Shown here: positions 24,904 to 33,169 of the stretch, piece by piece
Position numbering within the stretch: the stretch's first letter is position 1
Layout of the letters: every line of letters begins with the position of its first letter
Assembly: GCF_018882415.1 (NCBI RefSeq)
Contig: NZ_JACVOL010000001.1
Location: 332,156-396,155 of the forward strand
DNA: 64,000 nt
Reading direction: 5' to 3'
DNA from: Polynucleobacter sp. 86C-FISCH
GTDB taxonomy: Bacteria > Pseudomonadota > Gammaproteobacteria > Burkholderiales > Burkholderiaceae
Made by a program: the position numbers and the translations under genes
Notes under the pieces: model-generated
What the model saw: only the letters and a program-made list of their open reading frames with translations
Told to the model about the DNA's origin: nothing
Databases searched by the model: none

Positions 24904-25290
24904 TCATAACTCTTGTTTAGGTTTCATTTGAATTTGCTCTATGCGATTCAACGCAAGATTGACGTAGTTAGCGTCGATATGCGCTTGATGTTTATGTTCT
25001 CCAGACTCTTTATCAACCCAAGTCTGGATTGTTAATTCCCCTTGCGCATTTACTCGCATACCCTTGCCAAGCAAGTGCATGACTTCACCGCCAAGTCGCT
25101 CATTCCAAATGGTGATGTTAACTGGCATTGACTTTTCCTCGTCTTGAGAAAATCCGTCGGCTGCGTCTTTTTTGTAAACATCAGACCAAATTCGAATTTG
25201 GGTAATGGTTTTATTCTCACCCTTGACCTGAATAACCTTTTGTTCTGGGTCGGCCAATAAATTACCTTTTACTTCCGCATTAATAGTCAT
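24904..25290 (-). CDS. ssb: Single-stranded DNA-binding (OB-fold) protein
   Basis: The ATG at 25290 has AGGAG seven bases upstream and is preferred to the TTG at 25323. The 128-residue product has the SSB pattern: MTINAEVKGNLLADPEQKVI, then TQIRIWSDVYKK, VNITIWNERLGG and KGMRVNAQGELTIQTW. It lacks the acidic Pro/Gly-rich tail that usually recruits host repair proteins, ending instead in QMKPKQEL. It probably coats the incoming strand during transfer. It follows the primase-like gene with a 57-nt gap and precedes topB. Confidence 0.75.
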   Translation of the reverse strand: MTINAEVKGNLLADPEQKVIQVKGENKTITQIRIWSDVYKKDAADGFSQDEEKSMPVNITIWNERLGGEVMHLLGKGMRVNAQGELTIQTWVDKESGEHKHQAHIDANYVNLALNRIEQIQMKPKQEL

Positions 25291-25347
25291 TCGACACTCC
25301 TTCTGATTGAAATTAACATTCACCGCCCTATATAGAGCGGTGTACCA

Positions 25348-27975
25348 CTACCTTTGTAGATCTTTTGATAAAGATTTAGATGTAGGTTTGACCATTCCAA
25401 TGACACGACCGCCAACATCATGCTGGTATTTGATGGAGAGGTCTCTACCTACGATCGGCAATCGATCCAGCCTTTTGATTGCATGAACTACCACCTCATT
25501 TCCCGGGGCAGCTTGGGCAACATGTAGGCTTGTCAGCCCCAAAACCTTGCCACAAAATTCATTGGTTCCTAGTTGCAATTGCGCATCGGCGTTCAAAGCG
25601 GTCGCCTTCTCGCCTAGCAGCGACTTTCCCAGAGATATAGCTGCCTTACGGCTTTGCTCCTCACCTGAGACAATGCCTTTTTCAATTTGGTCCCTAACGA
25701 GGCTAATTTCAGTTGTGGCCTTTACAAAATCAGCGCCACTAGCAAGATCATTAAAGTCACTGCCCTTCATCCCATCAGGGAACTGCGGGACAATCAGACC
25801 AACGCCATACTTTTCTGAAACTCTTGTGGCAGTTTCCACGCCTACGTTGACTGATTTATCACGATCATTATCTGCAGCAATAAAAATCGGAGTTGTTGGA
25901 AAGCGCTCTTTTAGCGCTGCAACTACTGGCTCCATATTGCCAGCATCAAACGTGGCGACCACATTTTGATTTGTATGTAGCGCAATGGTTGCTGCCGTAG
26001 CAAACCCTTCAGCAACAATAATTGGCTTTGATGGATTTGATTTGTCGCTGTCAGAATTGAAAAAATACATTGTTCCCTTCTTTTGACCGCCAGCTTCAAA
26101 ACGCTTTTCACCCTCCGGTGAAATGCTTTGGATAGACCATAGCTTGCCGTCAATGTCTCGCATCGGGATAAGTAGATTGCCGGCCGCATCAACATGAACT
26201 CCGTAGGCAAAGACAGTGCCTTTTTTTTCCAAATAGGGGTGCTCTCTATCTTCAAAGATAGGCTTTGCCGCATAGTATTTTTCATGGCACTTGGTTGCTA
26301 CCGCCTCATGTTGTTCGGCTAGTTCAACCTCTCTTTGTTGCTTGGCGATCTGCATTTGTGCGCGCAACTGCTCCTTCTGGTCCGCAGAAAGCTCTTCACC
26401 TCCAATGGTCCAATTTTCTTTTAGGCCGGTAGCGTGGTTTTGTATGAAGCCTGCAGGCTTTCCATCTAGGTGTCCAACATAGGCACCATCTCTATTGCCA
26501 GCGCCCTTACCCTCAATTGGTACACGGTGAAACTTGCCATCCATAATGGGCTGGCCTTCCAGCACGAGCCCTGCTGCGCGAACTGCAGCTCCAAATTCCT
26601 CATGAGGATCACGATTTGCATCACGAGCAGCCTTAGAAATTGCCCGCTCAACTTCTTTATGATTTGGCAACCATTTTTTCAGCGGTTCAAGAGGTGCATT
26701 TTTCGGCGCATACCAAAATTGGGTCTCTGGATTCCACTTAGCCCCCGCAGCCTTCGCCAGCTCTTTTTGAGCAAAGGGTACAACTAAAACAGTATCCTCA
26801 ATGGCCGCCTGCAATTCCGTGGCAATTTCTACATTGCGGCTCCGTTCAAATACACCAGGATTCATAGCTCTTTTAGCGCGAGGGTCGTTATGCCCCTTTG
26901 ACCAATTTAGATGGTCCTCTGAACCTCGTTCATAAGGATTTTCGGCGTATTTAAGGCCACCTGCGGCTGCAATACCTCCTTCGACGAAAGGACTCTTTTT
27001 GACAGAAATAGGCTGTTCATTTGATAGGCCTTGCTCATGAGCGATACCGCGCTCTTGCTCTAGCCCCATTACATACTCAGTAATCTTTTCTGCTGCAGCT
27101 GCAGCTTTAAAGATTTCATTCTTATCCTGTCTTAGGACCTCAACCCATGAGGCAACATATGAAGCATGATGGCCTGGATCATGAGGAATACCTAAGCGAT
27201 CAGCCAAAAAATAACTAGCCAATTCTGCGCGAAGCTCCTCTTTTGCATAACTAACACTGCCGTAAGCGCCCGATAAATCTCGGTCTAACCTGCTGCTATG
27301 ACCTGTCCAATGCCCAAGCTCATGCAACGCGGTACCGTAGTACGCCTGGCTGCTTGCAAATTGATCTTTGCCTGGCATATGAATTGAATCGGTACGGGGA
27401 CGATAAAAGGCTCTGTCCGCTTGCTCATGGGTAATTTGTGCGCCGGAGGCATTAAGAATTTGTTCAGCGCGCTCCTCTGGAGCCCACTCATAAGTCCGGT
27501 CACTTTTGACTAGCTCTGGAACCCCAGTCATTTGTTCAGCATTAAATACAACTGCCGTAAAAACTCTTGGGCGAGCCAAGGTTACGTTGATTGTTTCTGG
27601 CTTTCCATCAGGCCCCAAAATAGGTGCGCCAGTCGCATCAAGCTTTGGTTGCTGCTCTGCATGCTTCCAATATTCGATTTGAGAGCCACGTTCACCCTTA
27701 TTTACCTGGTAACCAGCGGCGGCAGCCTGCTTGTAAGTCATCCACCTTGTGTCTGAACGACCCTCCAACGAGAGCGCTAAATTATTAATGCCGCGGTACG
27801 GCTTACCCGTAACCGGGTTTTGGGGCATTAAATCAACCCGCGCATCCCATGGTTTTTGCCATGGGGCGACTCCCGCCTCAAGTTGCTCGATGAGTTTGCT
27901 AGTTAATCGCGCGCGAAAGTCTTGCTTTGTGTTTTCGGCGGTTTCATTTGGAGTAATTGCTTGTTCCTTAGCCAT
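25348..27975 (-). CDS. ArdC-like N-terminus, metallopeptidase and Toprim primase fusion (TraC-like)
   Basis: This multi-domain protein has about 875 residues. The N-terminal ArdC-type single-strand-DNA-binding domain covers about 20-150 (RLTSKLIEQLEAGVAPWQKP). It is followed by a zincin-like domain with ALHELGHWTGHSSRLDR (HExxH). A DUF5710-like patch (FAQKELAKAAGAKWNPETQF) comes next. The C-terminal half holds a Toprim-type primase with IIVAEGFATAATIA and FIAADNDRD. RP4 TraC is a similar ArdC-primase that is sent into the recipient to prime the complementary strand and protect it. ATG 27975 is chosen over 27981 because GGGATGAAT precedes it. Confidence 0.85.
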   Translation of the reverse strand: MAKEQAITPNETAENTKQDFRARLTSKLIEQLEAGVAPWQKPWDARVDLMPQNPVTGKPYRGINNLALSLEGRSDTRWMTYKQAAAAGYQVNKGERGSQIEYWKHAEQQPKLDATGAPILGPDGKPETINVTLARPRVFTAVVFNAEQMTGVPELVKSDRTYEWAPEERAEQILNASGAQITHEQADRAFYRPRTDSIHMPGKDQFASSQAYYGTALHELGHWTGHSSRLDRDLSGAYGSVSYAKEELRAELASYFLADRLGIPHDPGHHASYVASWVEVLRQDKNEIFKAAAAAEKITEYVMGLEQERGIAHEQGLSNEQPISVKKSPFVEGGIAAAGGLKYAENPYERGSEDHLNWSKGHNDPRAKRAMNPGVFERSRNVEIATELQAAIEDTVLVVPFAQKELAKAAGAKWNPETQFWYAPKNAPLEPLKKWLPNHKEVERAISKAARDANRDPHEEFGAAVRAAGLVLEGQPIMDGKFHRVPIEGKGAGNRDGAYVGHLDGKPAGFIQNHATGLKENWTIGGEELSADQKEQLRAQMQIAKQQREVELAEQHEAVATKCHEKYYAAKPIFEDREHPYLEKKGTVFAYGVHVDAAGNLLIPMRDIDGKLWSIQSISPEGEKRFEAGGQKKGTMYFFNSDSDKSNPSKPIIVAEGFATAATIALHTNQNVVATFDAGNMEPVVAALKERFPTTPIFIAADNDRDKSVNVGVETATRVSEKYGVGLIVPQFPDGMKGSDFNDLASGADFVKATTEISLVRDQIEKGIVSGEEQSRKAAISLGKSLLGEKATALNADAQLQLGTNEFCGKVLGLTSLHVAQAAPGNEVVVHAIKRLDRLPIVGRDLSIKYQHDVGGRVIGMVKPTSKSLSKDLQR

Positions 27976-27984
27976 ATTCATCCC

Positions 27985-28125
27985 TTAATTTGTAGTAATT
28001 AAATCGGCATCTTCTTGGCCAACTGAAGCCAAGGCATCCTCATCATCAATAGCGTCTTCAGTGAATGCATACGTCAAAAAGTCCTCTGATAAATCGGAGG
28101 ACTGTTTCTCTAAACCATTGGCCAT
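27985..28125 (-). CDS. Small acidic 46-residue protein
   Basis: The ATG at 28125 has a near-perfect AAAGGAG. The product is strongly acidic (FTEDAIDDEDALASVGQEDA) and ends ITTN, 9 nt before the primase start. I do not recognise it. Acidic charge and tight coupling to an ArdC/primase gene suggest a DNA mimic or antirestriction-type partner, but that is a guess. It is the first gene of the operon after the regulatory element at 28176. Confidence 0.6.
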   Translation of the reverse strand: MANGLEKQSSDLSEDFLTYAFTEDAIDDEDALASVGQEDADLITTN

Positions 28126-28175
28126 AAAGGCTCCTTTAAAGATTGGGGGAGTAGCCCACCTAGGGCTTATTGATA

Positions 28176-28193
28176 ATGCGCAGGGCGTTCACC
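28176..28193 (-). promoter_or_regulatory. Repeated element copy 6, between the primase operon and a divergent transglycosylase gene
   Basis: The minus strand reads GGTGAACGCCCTGCGCAT and continues TATCAATAAG. It is 50 nt from the small acidic gene and only 7 nt from the plus-strand ATG at 28201. It may therefore control both directions. Confidence 0.6.
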
Positions 28194-28200
28194 CCTGAAC

Positions 28201-28755
28201 ATGGCGGGCATTAGAGGTATGGCACCAATTGACTTAATGCAAACTTGCGCACCAAATATCTCCCCAACCACCCTTGCTGCCATCGTTAGACACGAAAGCG
28301 GCTGGAATCCTCATGCGCTGCATAACAACACCTTAAAAAGCTCTGTAAAGGCTTCAAGCAAAGAAGAGGCAGTGGCGATTGCCACCAAAATGATCAAGGC
28401 CGGACAGTCGGTAGACATGGGATTAGGGCAGATCAATAGTCAGCATCTGGCGAGGTACAAACTCTCAGTTGAACAAGTCTTAGAGCCCTGTACAAATTTA
28501 AAAATCGCTCAAGACATATTGCTTGATGGCTGGAAAGTCTCCGGGGGTAATTTGATAGGGACCCTATCTGCTTACAACACGGGGAAAACGAATAGCGCCA
28601 TAGGGTTGAGGTACGCCAATGCGGTAATTGCTAAAGCTACTGGAAACAATAATTACAAGGGAGTTCCGGGGCAAGCTTATGCAGCAACAAGCCCCCTGAC
28701 GAGCGTACTTACGCCAAAGGGTTTTAGTTTAATTTCAAAGGTAAAAGATGATTGA
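28201..28755 (+). CDS. VirB1/TrbN-like lytic transglycosylase
   Basis: This 184-residue protein has the landmarks of a VirB1-type muramidase: AAIVRHESGWNPHAL (catalytic Glu), DMGLGQINSQHLARY and IGTLSAYNTGKTNSAI. It makes local openings in the cell wall for the type IV secretion machine. There is no clear signal peptide in this frame; the ATG at 28219 (MAPIDLMQTC) is also possible, and neither start has a good ribosome site. It is coupled by ATGATTGA to the next gene. It is distinct from the pilus transglycosylase at 9101. Confidence 0.78.
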   Translation: MAGIRGMAPIDLMQTCAPNISPTTLAAIVRHESGWNPHALHNNTLKSSVKASSKEEAVAIATKMIKAGQSVDMGLGQINSQHLARYKLSVEQVLEPCTNLKIAQDILLDGWKVSGGNLIGTLSAYNTGKTNSAIGLRYANAVIAKATGNNNYKGVPGQAYAATSPLTSVLTPKGFSLISKVKDD

Positions 28756-28978
28756 TTGGGGGTTTGAATGGTTGGGGTCAGTTTTGGGAATTATTGGGGC
28801 GTTCTTAGTGGCCATCAATGGTAAGTACGCCAGCTATGGGTGGGTCAGCTTCTTATTGGCGAATATAGTAATGATTGGGTTTGCCATAGAAAGTGGCTTG
28901 TATGGAATACTCTGCCAACAGGTAGTTTTTATGGGAACAAGTGTGCTGGGGTTGTGGCGATCAAGTGGTGCCAAATAG
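28748..28978 (+). CDS. Small membrane protein of 76 residues
   Basis: Three hydrophobic stretches, GSVLGIIGAFLVAING, YGWVSFLLANIVMIGFAI and YGILCQQVVFMGTSVLGL, fill most of the protein. It overlaps the transglycosylase stop by 8 nt. The pattern recalls a fragment of the PnuC-type or SemiSWEET-like small transporters but is too short to assign. A transfer-related role is inferred only from coupling. Confidence 0.6.
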   Translation: MIDWGFEWLGSVLGIIGAFLVAINGKYASYGWVSFLLANIVMIGFAIESGLYGILCQQVVFMGTSVLGLWRSSGAK

Positions 28979-29002
28979 GCATAAAACCTTTAAAATATAG
29001 GG

Positions 29003-29314
29003 ATGCAAGCCATAAACCAAAACCTTAAAACACAAGCCGTTCAAGCGATGGCCAAGAAATATATTTGGTGGCAAACCCCAATTGAAGCAGCCACTTGGCC
29101 AGAAAGAGTGATCGCCCAAGTAATGAATATTGGTGATTTTGATGATGCCAAATACCTCATAGAAAGTGTGGGCGGAGAGGCTTTAATTAAGACCCTGAAA
29201 AACGCACAAGCAGGTTGGTTTAATGAGCGCTCTTGGTATTACTGGCACTATCGTCTCCAATTGTGCAAACTCGGAGAAGTTCCATCGCTCCCCGTTCGAA
29301 GGTTTGGCGCATGA
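29003..29314 (+). CDS. Antitoxin-like partner of an AbiEii nucleotidyltransferase
   Basis: This 103-residue protein has a Trp-rich sequence (KKYIWWQTPIEAATWPERVI, WFNERSWYYWHYRL). It resembles DUF6922-type proteins that pair with AbiEii toxins. Its stop overlaps the next start as ATGA. In such pairs the upstream protein probably neutralises the nucleotidyltransferase. Family assignment is from memory and moderate; the pairing itself is visible. Confidence 0.6.
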   Translation: MQAINQNLKTQAVQAMAKKYIWWQTPIEAATWPERVIAQVMNIGDFDDAKYLIESVGGEALIKTLKNAQAGWFNERSWYYWHYRLQLCKLGEVPSLPVRRFGA

Positions 29315-30027
29315 AGTTCTCTCCGAAAAAAGAAACACTGCCACAGCCACAACAAGACTTGTGGCCAGAGCTTTCTAAAACGCCAAAATTAGGATATGTT
29401 CTTTACGGCGGTACCGCCATAGCATTGCAACTGGGCCATCGAATCTCAATTGATTTTGATTTCTTTTCTAGTGATCCGTTAGATATAAAAGCCCTCTACC
29501 AAGAACTCCCTTTTCTCAAAGATTCTCATGTTATCCAACAGGAATCAAACGCCGTAAGTCTTTTAGTACCAGGACAACAGAAAGAAGATCAAGAGGTAAA
29601 GGTTTCATTCTTTGGCAACTTAAAAATGGGGCGAGTTGATACGCCCCTCGTTACTGATGATGGAGTAATGCAAGTGGCCTCATTAAATGACTTAATGGCC
29701 ACGAAATTAAAGGTGATCTTACAAAGAGCGGAGTACAAAGATTACTTTGACATCGCCGCCATGATCAAAGCTGGTGTAAGCCTTGAAAATGGTTTGGGAG
29801 CTGCGCGCAGTATGTTTGGAAATGCAATGCAACCCAGTGAAAGCCTTAAGGCGCTTACATACTTTAATGATGGTGACTTGCACAAGTTAAGCTTAGAGGA
29901 TAAGAATTGTCTATCCAATGCAGCGCAGGCAGTTAGTAGCATACCGACTATTTCACTAAGGAGCGAGCGCTTAATAAGCGCTCCCTCTCCAGTTGCGCGA
30001 AAAAAGGATTTAGGATTAGAGCGTTAA
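29311..30027 (+). CDS. AbiEii-type nucleotidyltransferase toxin
   Basis: The ATG at 29311 overlaps the partner's stop, so it is chosen over 29233. The protein has about 238 residues. LYGGTAIALQLGHRISIDFDFF carries the GG-T and DxD motifs of the polymerase-beta-like fold. ASLNDLMATKLKVILQRAEYKDYFDI is the conserved AbiEii helix. In AbiE systems the toxin transfers nucleotides to RNA and blocks growth. It may stabilise the element or block phage. It ends 12 nt from a convergent module of similar type. Confidence 0.78.
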   Translation: MKFSPKKETLPQPQQDLWPELSKTPKLGYVLYGGTAIALQLGHRISIDFDFFSSDPLDIKALYQELPFLKDSHVIQQESNAVSLLVPGQQKEDQEVKVSFFGNLKMGRVDTPLVTDDGVMQVASLNDLMATKLKVILQRAEYKDYFDIAAMIKAGVSLENGLGAARSMFGNAMQPSESLKALTYFNDGDLHKLSLEDKNCLSNAAQAVSSIPTISLRSERLISAPSPVARKKDLGLER

Positions 30028-30039
30028 ATCTGACCTATA

Positions 30040-30654
30040 TTAAATCCCAAAATCCACACCCTTCTTCGGTGCTCTATAGATCTTAGGTTCAGCCTGCCTG
30101 GCGATGCTTACGGCGCTGTCAATGTTTTGACGCACCTCTTTCAAATTGCCGATATAACCACCAACAGCTTCATTGGCGCGCTTTTCAATTGCTATAGCAT
30201 TGGTGCACCCAGATCGGACCAAATCAGCAATATCCTGCTTATCGTTATCGGATAAACGAGAGATCTTGCTCACTGCCAAATCCACCGGTGCCAGTAAATT
30301 AACCTTAATAAATTCAAGGCCAGTGTCTAGCGGTACCGAGTCCTTCAAATAATCTTCATGCATCAATGCAAAAGTCGAATTGTAGTTGGTGTCAAAAAAT
30401 AAGGTTTGCACACCCTGCTCACCCATGTCTACTTCTACCGCTAAATCCTGCGGAATGAGAATGCGAGAGCTAAATTCAGCATCAACATCGTAGGTTGATC
30501 TGGAAGCAGTATAAAAATGCGCTGCTACACCACCTGCAACAAATACCCCCAGCGGCTTAGAGAGCTCTAGACGAGTCTCCAACTCATGCAATAGTGCAAT
30601 GACGCCTTGAGCAAGCGGAGTATCAGTATGTAAGGTAATAGGCTTATTACTCAT
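30040..30654 (-). CDS. DUF6036-like nucleotidyltransferase
   Basis: This 204-residue protein has VFVAGGVAAHFYTASRSTYD-VDAEF, a GG and DxD nucleotidyltransferase signature. The later part, APVDLAVSKISRLSDNDKQD, resembles DUF6036/AbiEii-like toxins. It overlaps the upstream gene by 4 nt (ATGA), giving a second two-gene toxin-type module, facing the one at 29003-30027. The call of toxin is inference. Confidence 0.65.
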   Translation of the reverse strand: MSNKPITLHTDTPLAQGVIALLHELETRLELSKPLGVFVAGGVAAHFYTASRSTYDVDAEFSSRILIPQDLAVEVDMGEQGVQTLFFDTNYNSTFALMHEDYLKDSVPLDTGLEFIKVNLLAPVDLAVSKISRLSDNDKQDIADLVRSGCTNAIAIEKRANEAVGGYIGNLKEVRQNIDSAVSIARQAEPKIYRAPKKGVDFGI

Positions 30655-30968
30655 GCATGAGCCCCAAACTTAAATTTACTAGAAAGCATGTCGCGCAAAC
30701 GAGGCAGACTAGCTACCCAGCGATTGCGCACGACTTGAGCACTTTGAACCAACTCACCTGGATGACTATCAAAATAAACTGCCGCCACCTGAGCTAATTT
30801 TGTAGCATGAGTCGGATAGGTCGATTGCAAAACTAAACTTGCCACCCTAAATACATTAGCCTCTATACCATCGGCAGCCTTATCCAAGCGTCCAAGCGAA
30901 ACAGCCACACACTTATTTAAGAGGTGGTCTTCCTGGTCTCTTGGGGAGGTATTAGCTAATGCATTCAT
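30651..30968 (-). CDS. Partner protein of the 30040 nucleotidyltransferase
   Basis: This 105-residue protein has no family that I recognise. It is helical and hydrophilic (LLNKCVAVSLGRLDKAADGI). AGGA lies upstream of the ATG at 30968. By analogy with the neighbouring module it may be the antitoxin. It does not resemble the 103-residue partner across the gap, so the modules are not a simple duplication. Confidence 0.6.
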   Translation of the reverse strand: MNALANTSPRDQEDHLLNKCVAVSLGRLDKAADGIEANVFRVASLVLQSTYPTHATKLAQVAAVYFDSHPGELVQSAQVVRNRWVASLPRLRDMLSSKFKFGAHA

Positions 30969-31340
30969 AGTGCAATCCTACATTAATAAGAACATAAAGA
31001 TCAAAAAAAGTAGTCCAATTTAGCCAATTAAAGAGGTCAAGTAAATCAACGTCTTACAAGCTTAATGGGCGAAAAGAAAAAAATGCGCAAAAACTCGCCA
31101 ATTAACCACATTAGTTAATCACGTTCGCCCTGGACAACTTTGTTGCCCACACCCATAAAGGGTGATGGACAATCGGCAAGCCGATACCAAAGTATGCCCA
31201 CCGCTCATCGGCACCTGACGCGCGTGCCGTGGATAACATAAAGCCGTTACCCACCGCCCTGCTTGCCTTACCAACTTATACACAAACCTTGCAAATCCTC
31301 AAATCTGTCAACCGAGCAATCTTGCAAAAATACCCTCTTG
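30969..31340. other. Gene-free region with dyads and DnaA-box-like sites, candidate origin of replication
   Basis: This lies just downstream of the replicase. TTATACACA at 31276-31284 is a perfect DnaA-box match. At 31228-31236 the minus strand gives TTATCCACG, one mismatch. Small dyads include ATTAAC/GTTAAT near 31101-31119, CACCC/GGGTG near 31150-31164 and ATCGGC/GCCGAT near 31172-31185. A weak copy of the repeated element (ATGCGCAAAAACTCGCC) is near 31084. A replicative origin is inferred from the adjacent rep gene. Confidence 0.45.
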
Positions 31341-32582
31341 TCAATCAACTGGTGCCGCTCCTTGGAACACAGGTGGAACATTTGGAACGTTTTTCAAGCG
31401 CTCCTCCTCCCCGGCCTCCTCGGTTTGTTTCTTTTGCAAAGAGCCAGTTACCTGATGTACACCATATTTAACTACATTAGCAATTGCGTTGAGCGTTCTT
31501 TTTGAATGCAAAATGGCAATCGTTGCCGGCTGCAAAGCATCTGAAATAGTGGTTTTGTAGTTGGCAATCGTTTGTCTGGCCAACTTAGAAAAGCGGCTAA
31601 TGGCTGCCTGAGTCACTGCCACCCCTTCGCGCTGTAAATGGCGTACTGTTGCCCTGATCTTGGCCTCGGTAGCCTTACGCCTTTGCTCATGCGTGCGAAG
31701 CGCTGACAGTCGTTTACGCTCTTCTAATGGCAGCGCAGGGTCTAAGCGCATAACACCGCGATGGCATCGACCACTGCCGGTATAGCGCTCCCACGTCCAC
31801 CTAGCTACCGACTTAACCGTAGCCTTTAAGGAAGACTGTGAAAGGTTCTGACAAAAACCAAGGCCATAAAAACTATTCTTGTTATGAGCAAAGGCCTCTA
31901 ACATTTTTGCAAAGCCTTCAAAAGTACCCTGATCTTGCTCGTGTTTCACAATGCTGTACGCATAGTGCCGAAGCCACTCAAACATGATGCAATGGCGTGA
32001 ATGCGAGACCAAATCAATGTTGGGATTTTTCGCCCAGGGAGAAATAAGTGGGAGATCTACATAATCAGCCAATTGGCTTAATTCATATTCGTGGCCATGC
32101 AACTCCGTTGTTGCCCACCAAGGATGACCAGGAGTCTTCGCTACTGGCCCACTATGAAAATCAATATCAGCCTTTAGCTTTGTGGCCATGGCTGAATAAA
32201 TTGCTTTCATGTAGTCAATCGGTTTAGTCCTAGCCTCAATTGATGTGCAAACCGGCTTGATTGCGTAATACAGGTGAGCACCTTTTGATTTGCGGTTTTG
32301 CACGATCAGATTGGGGGCCGGAAGGCCTGCATCTTCCCAGATAGAAGGGTTGGCGTGATCAAGATCAAAGATCAACCAACTGACCATATCCCGGCGATTA
32401 ATTTGCATGTATGGAAAGCGCACTGCAAGATGCCTGGGGCGGGTAAGCGTAGCCGTTTTGTTATCTGAAACTCTGGGATAAAACGGCGCTTCGTTTAATA
32501 CACGAGAAAGCGCAGAACCAGAATCAAAAAAGCGTTCATTACCAGGCAGATGAGCATCAGCCAATGCCGAGTATTTACTCAT
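31341..32582 (-). CDS. repA: Replicase (ColE2/RepA-type) plasmid replication initiator
   Basis: This 413-residue protein matches the replicase family. The key parts are MVSWLIFDLDHANPSIWEDA, LPAPNLIVQNRKSKGAHLYY and a PriCT-1-like region (WARNP-type segment near residue 180). The C-terminal part contains a helix-turn-helix-like segment (GVAVTQAAISRFSKLARQTI). In ColE2 plasmids this protein makes the primer at the origin. On an integrated element it implies that the excised form can replicate. Its ATG overlaps the previous gene's stop (TGATG). Confidence 0.82.
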   Translation of the reverse strand: MSKYSALADAHLPGNERFFDSGSALSRVLNEAPFYPRVSDNKTATLTRPRHLAVRFPYMQINRRDMVSWLIFDLDHANPSIWEDAGLPAPNLIVQNRKSKGAHLYYAIKPVCTSIEARTKPIDYMKAIYSAMATKLKADIDFHSGPVAKTPGHPWWATTELHGHEYELSQLADYVDLPLISPWAKNPNIDLVSHSRHCIMFEWLRHYAYSIVKHEQDQGTFEGFAKMLEAFAHNKNSFYGLGFCQNLSQSSLKATVKSVARWTWERYTGSGRCHRGVMRLDPALPLEERKRLSALRTHEQRRKATEAKIRATVRHLQREGVAVTQAAISRFSKLARQTIANYKTTISDALQPATIAILHSKRTLNAIANVVKYGVHQVTGSLQKKQTEEAGEEERLKNVPNVPPVFQGAAPVD

Positions 32583-33169
32583 CAGAGCTCTACTTCACCA
32601 ATCTTGATTAACTGATCTTCGCTTGGGAAAATCCATCGGCCCCGATAGCAAAGATCGGTTTCGTAACCAAGCCACCACTTATGTGGTGCGTCAAAGCCCT
32701 GAACAATTTGAATGTTGGAAAGAAGTGTTACTACAAACCCATTTAATTCGGGTATGGGTTTAAATTTGCGTAACTTGCAAACATCGCCTCGTTTAAATCT
32801 AGGGAAAAAGGTTTGGGTTGGTGCTGCTAATAATTTAGCTTTAGCTGCCATTGCGCGTCGCCTTTCAGTTCGTTTAACGAACCGCCCTATCGCTGTCAAA
32901 CGATGGTGGGCGGTATCTGGACGGGTTGACAGACCAGAGGCGACCCTGGCGAGATACCTTGCGGCATCTCCCCGCCCAGACCGCCCATTGAAGGGAAATC
33001 TTGGCGCAAAAAAAGCCGCAAGGTTGTTACCTGACAGCTTCACGCTGTCGCCTACTGGACTGTCAAATCCGCCTGCTGTTGTTTCAGCATTGGTGTCAGT
33101 ATAACGAACTTTTATATTGTGTAAAGGGGCGGTCAAGCCTTGACTCGAAAATTCGATTACGCCTGCCAT
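32582..33169 (-). CDS. Hypothetical protein coupled to the replicase
   Basis: The frame opens at 33295, but ATG 33169 has AAGGAG seven bases upstream and is preferred (195 residues). I recognise no domain. A basic segment (RLTAIGRFVKRTERRRAMAA) sits in the middle and RGDVCKLRKFKPIPELNGFV follows. The C-terminus is Trp/Tyr-rich (PHKWWLGYETDLCYRGRWIF). The stop overlaps the replicase start, so it probably regulates or aids replication, for example by acting as a loading factor or by translational coupling. Confidence 0.6.
   Translation of the reverse strand: MAGVIEFSSQGLTAPLHNIKVRYTDTNAETTAGGFDSPVGDSVKLSGNNLAAFFAPRFPFNGRSGRGDAARYLARVASGLSTRPDTAHHRLTAIGRFVKRTERRRAMAAKAKLLAAPTQTFFPRFKRGDVCKLRKFKPIPELNGFVVTLLSNIQIVQGFDAPHKWWLGYETDLCYRGRWIFPSEDQLIKIGEVEL

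Noticed and set aside
31229..31505. Two overlapping 80-residue ORFs
   Set aside because: They overlap the replicase end on the other strand and the origin-like region, with low-complexity products and no ribosome sites.
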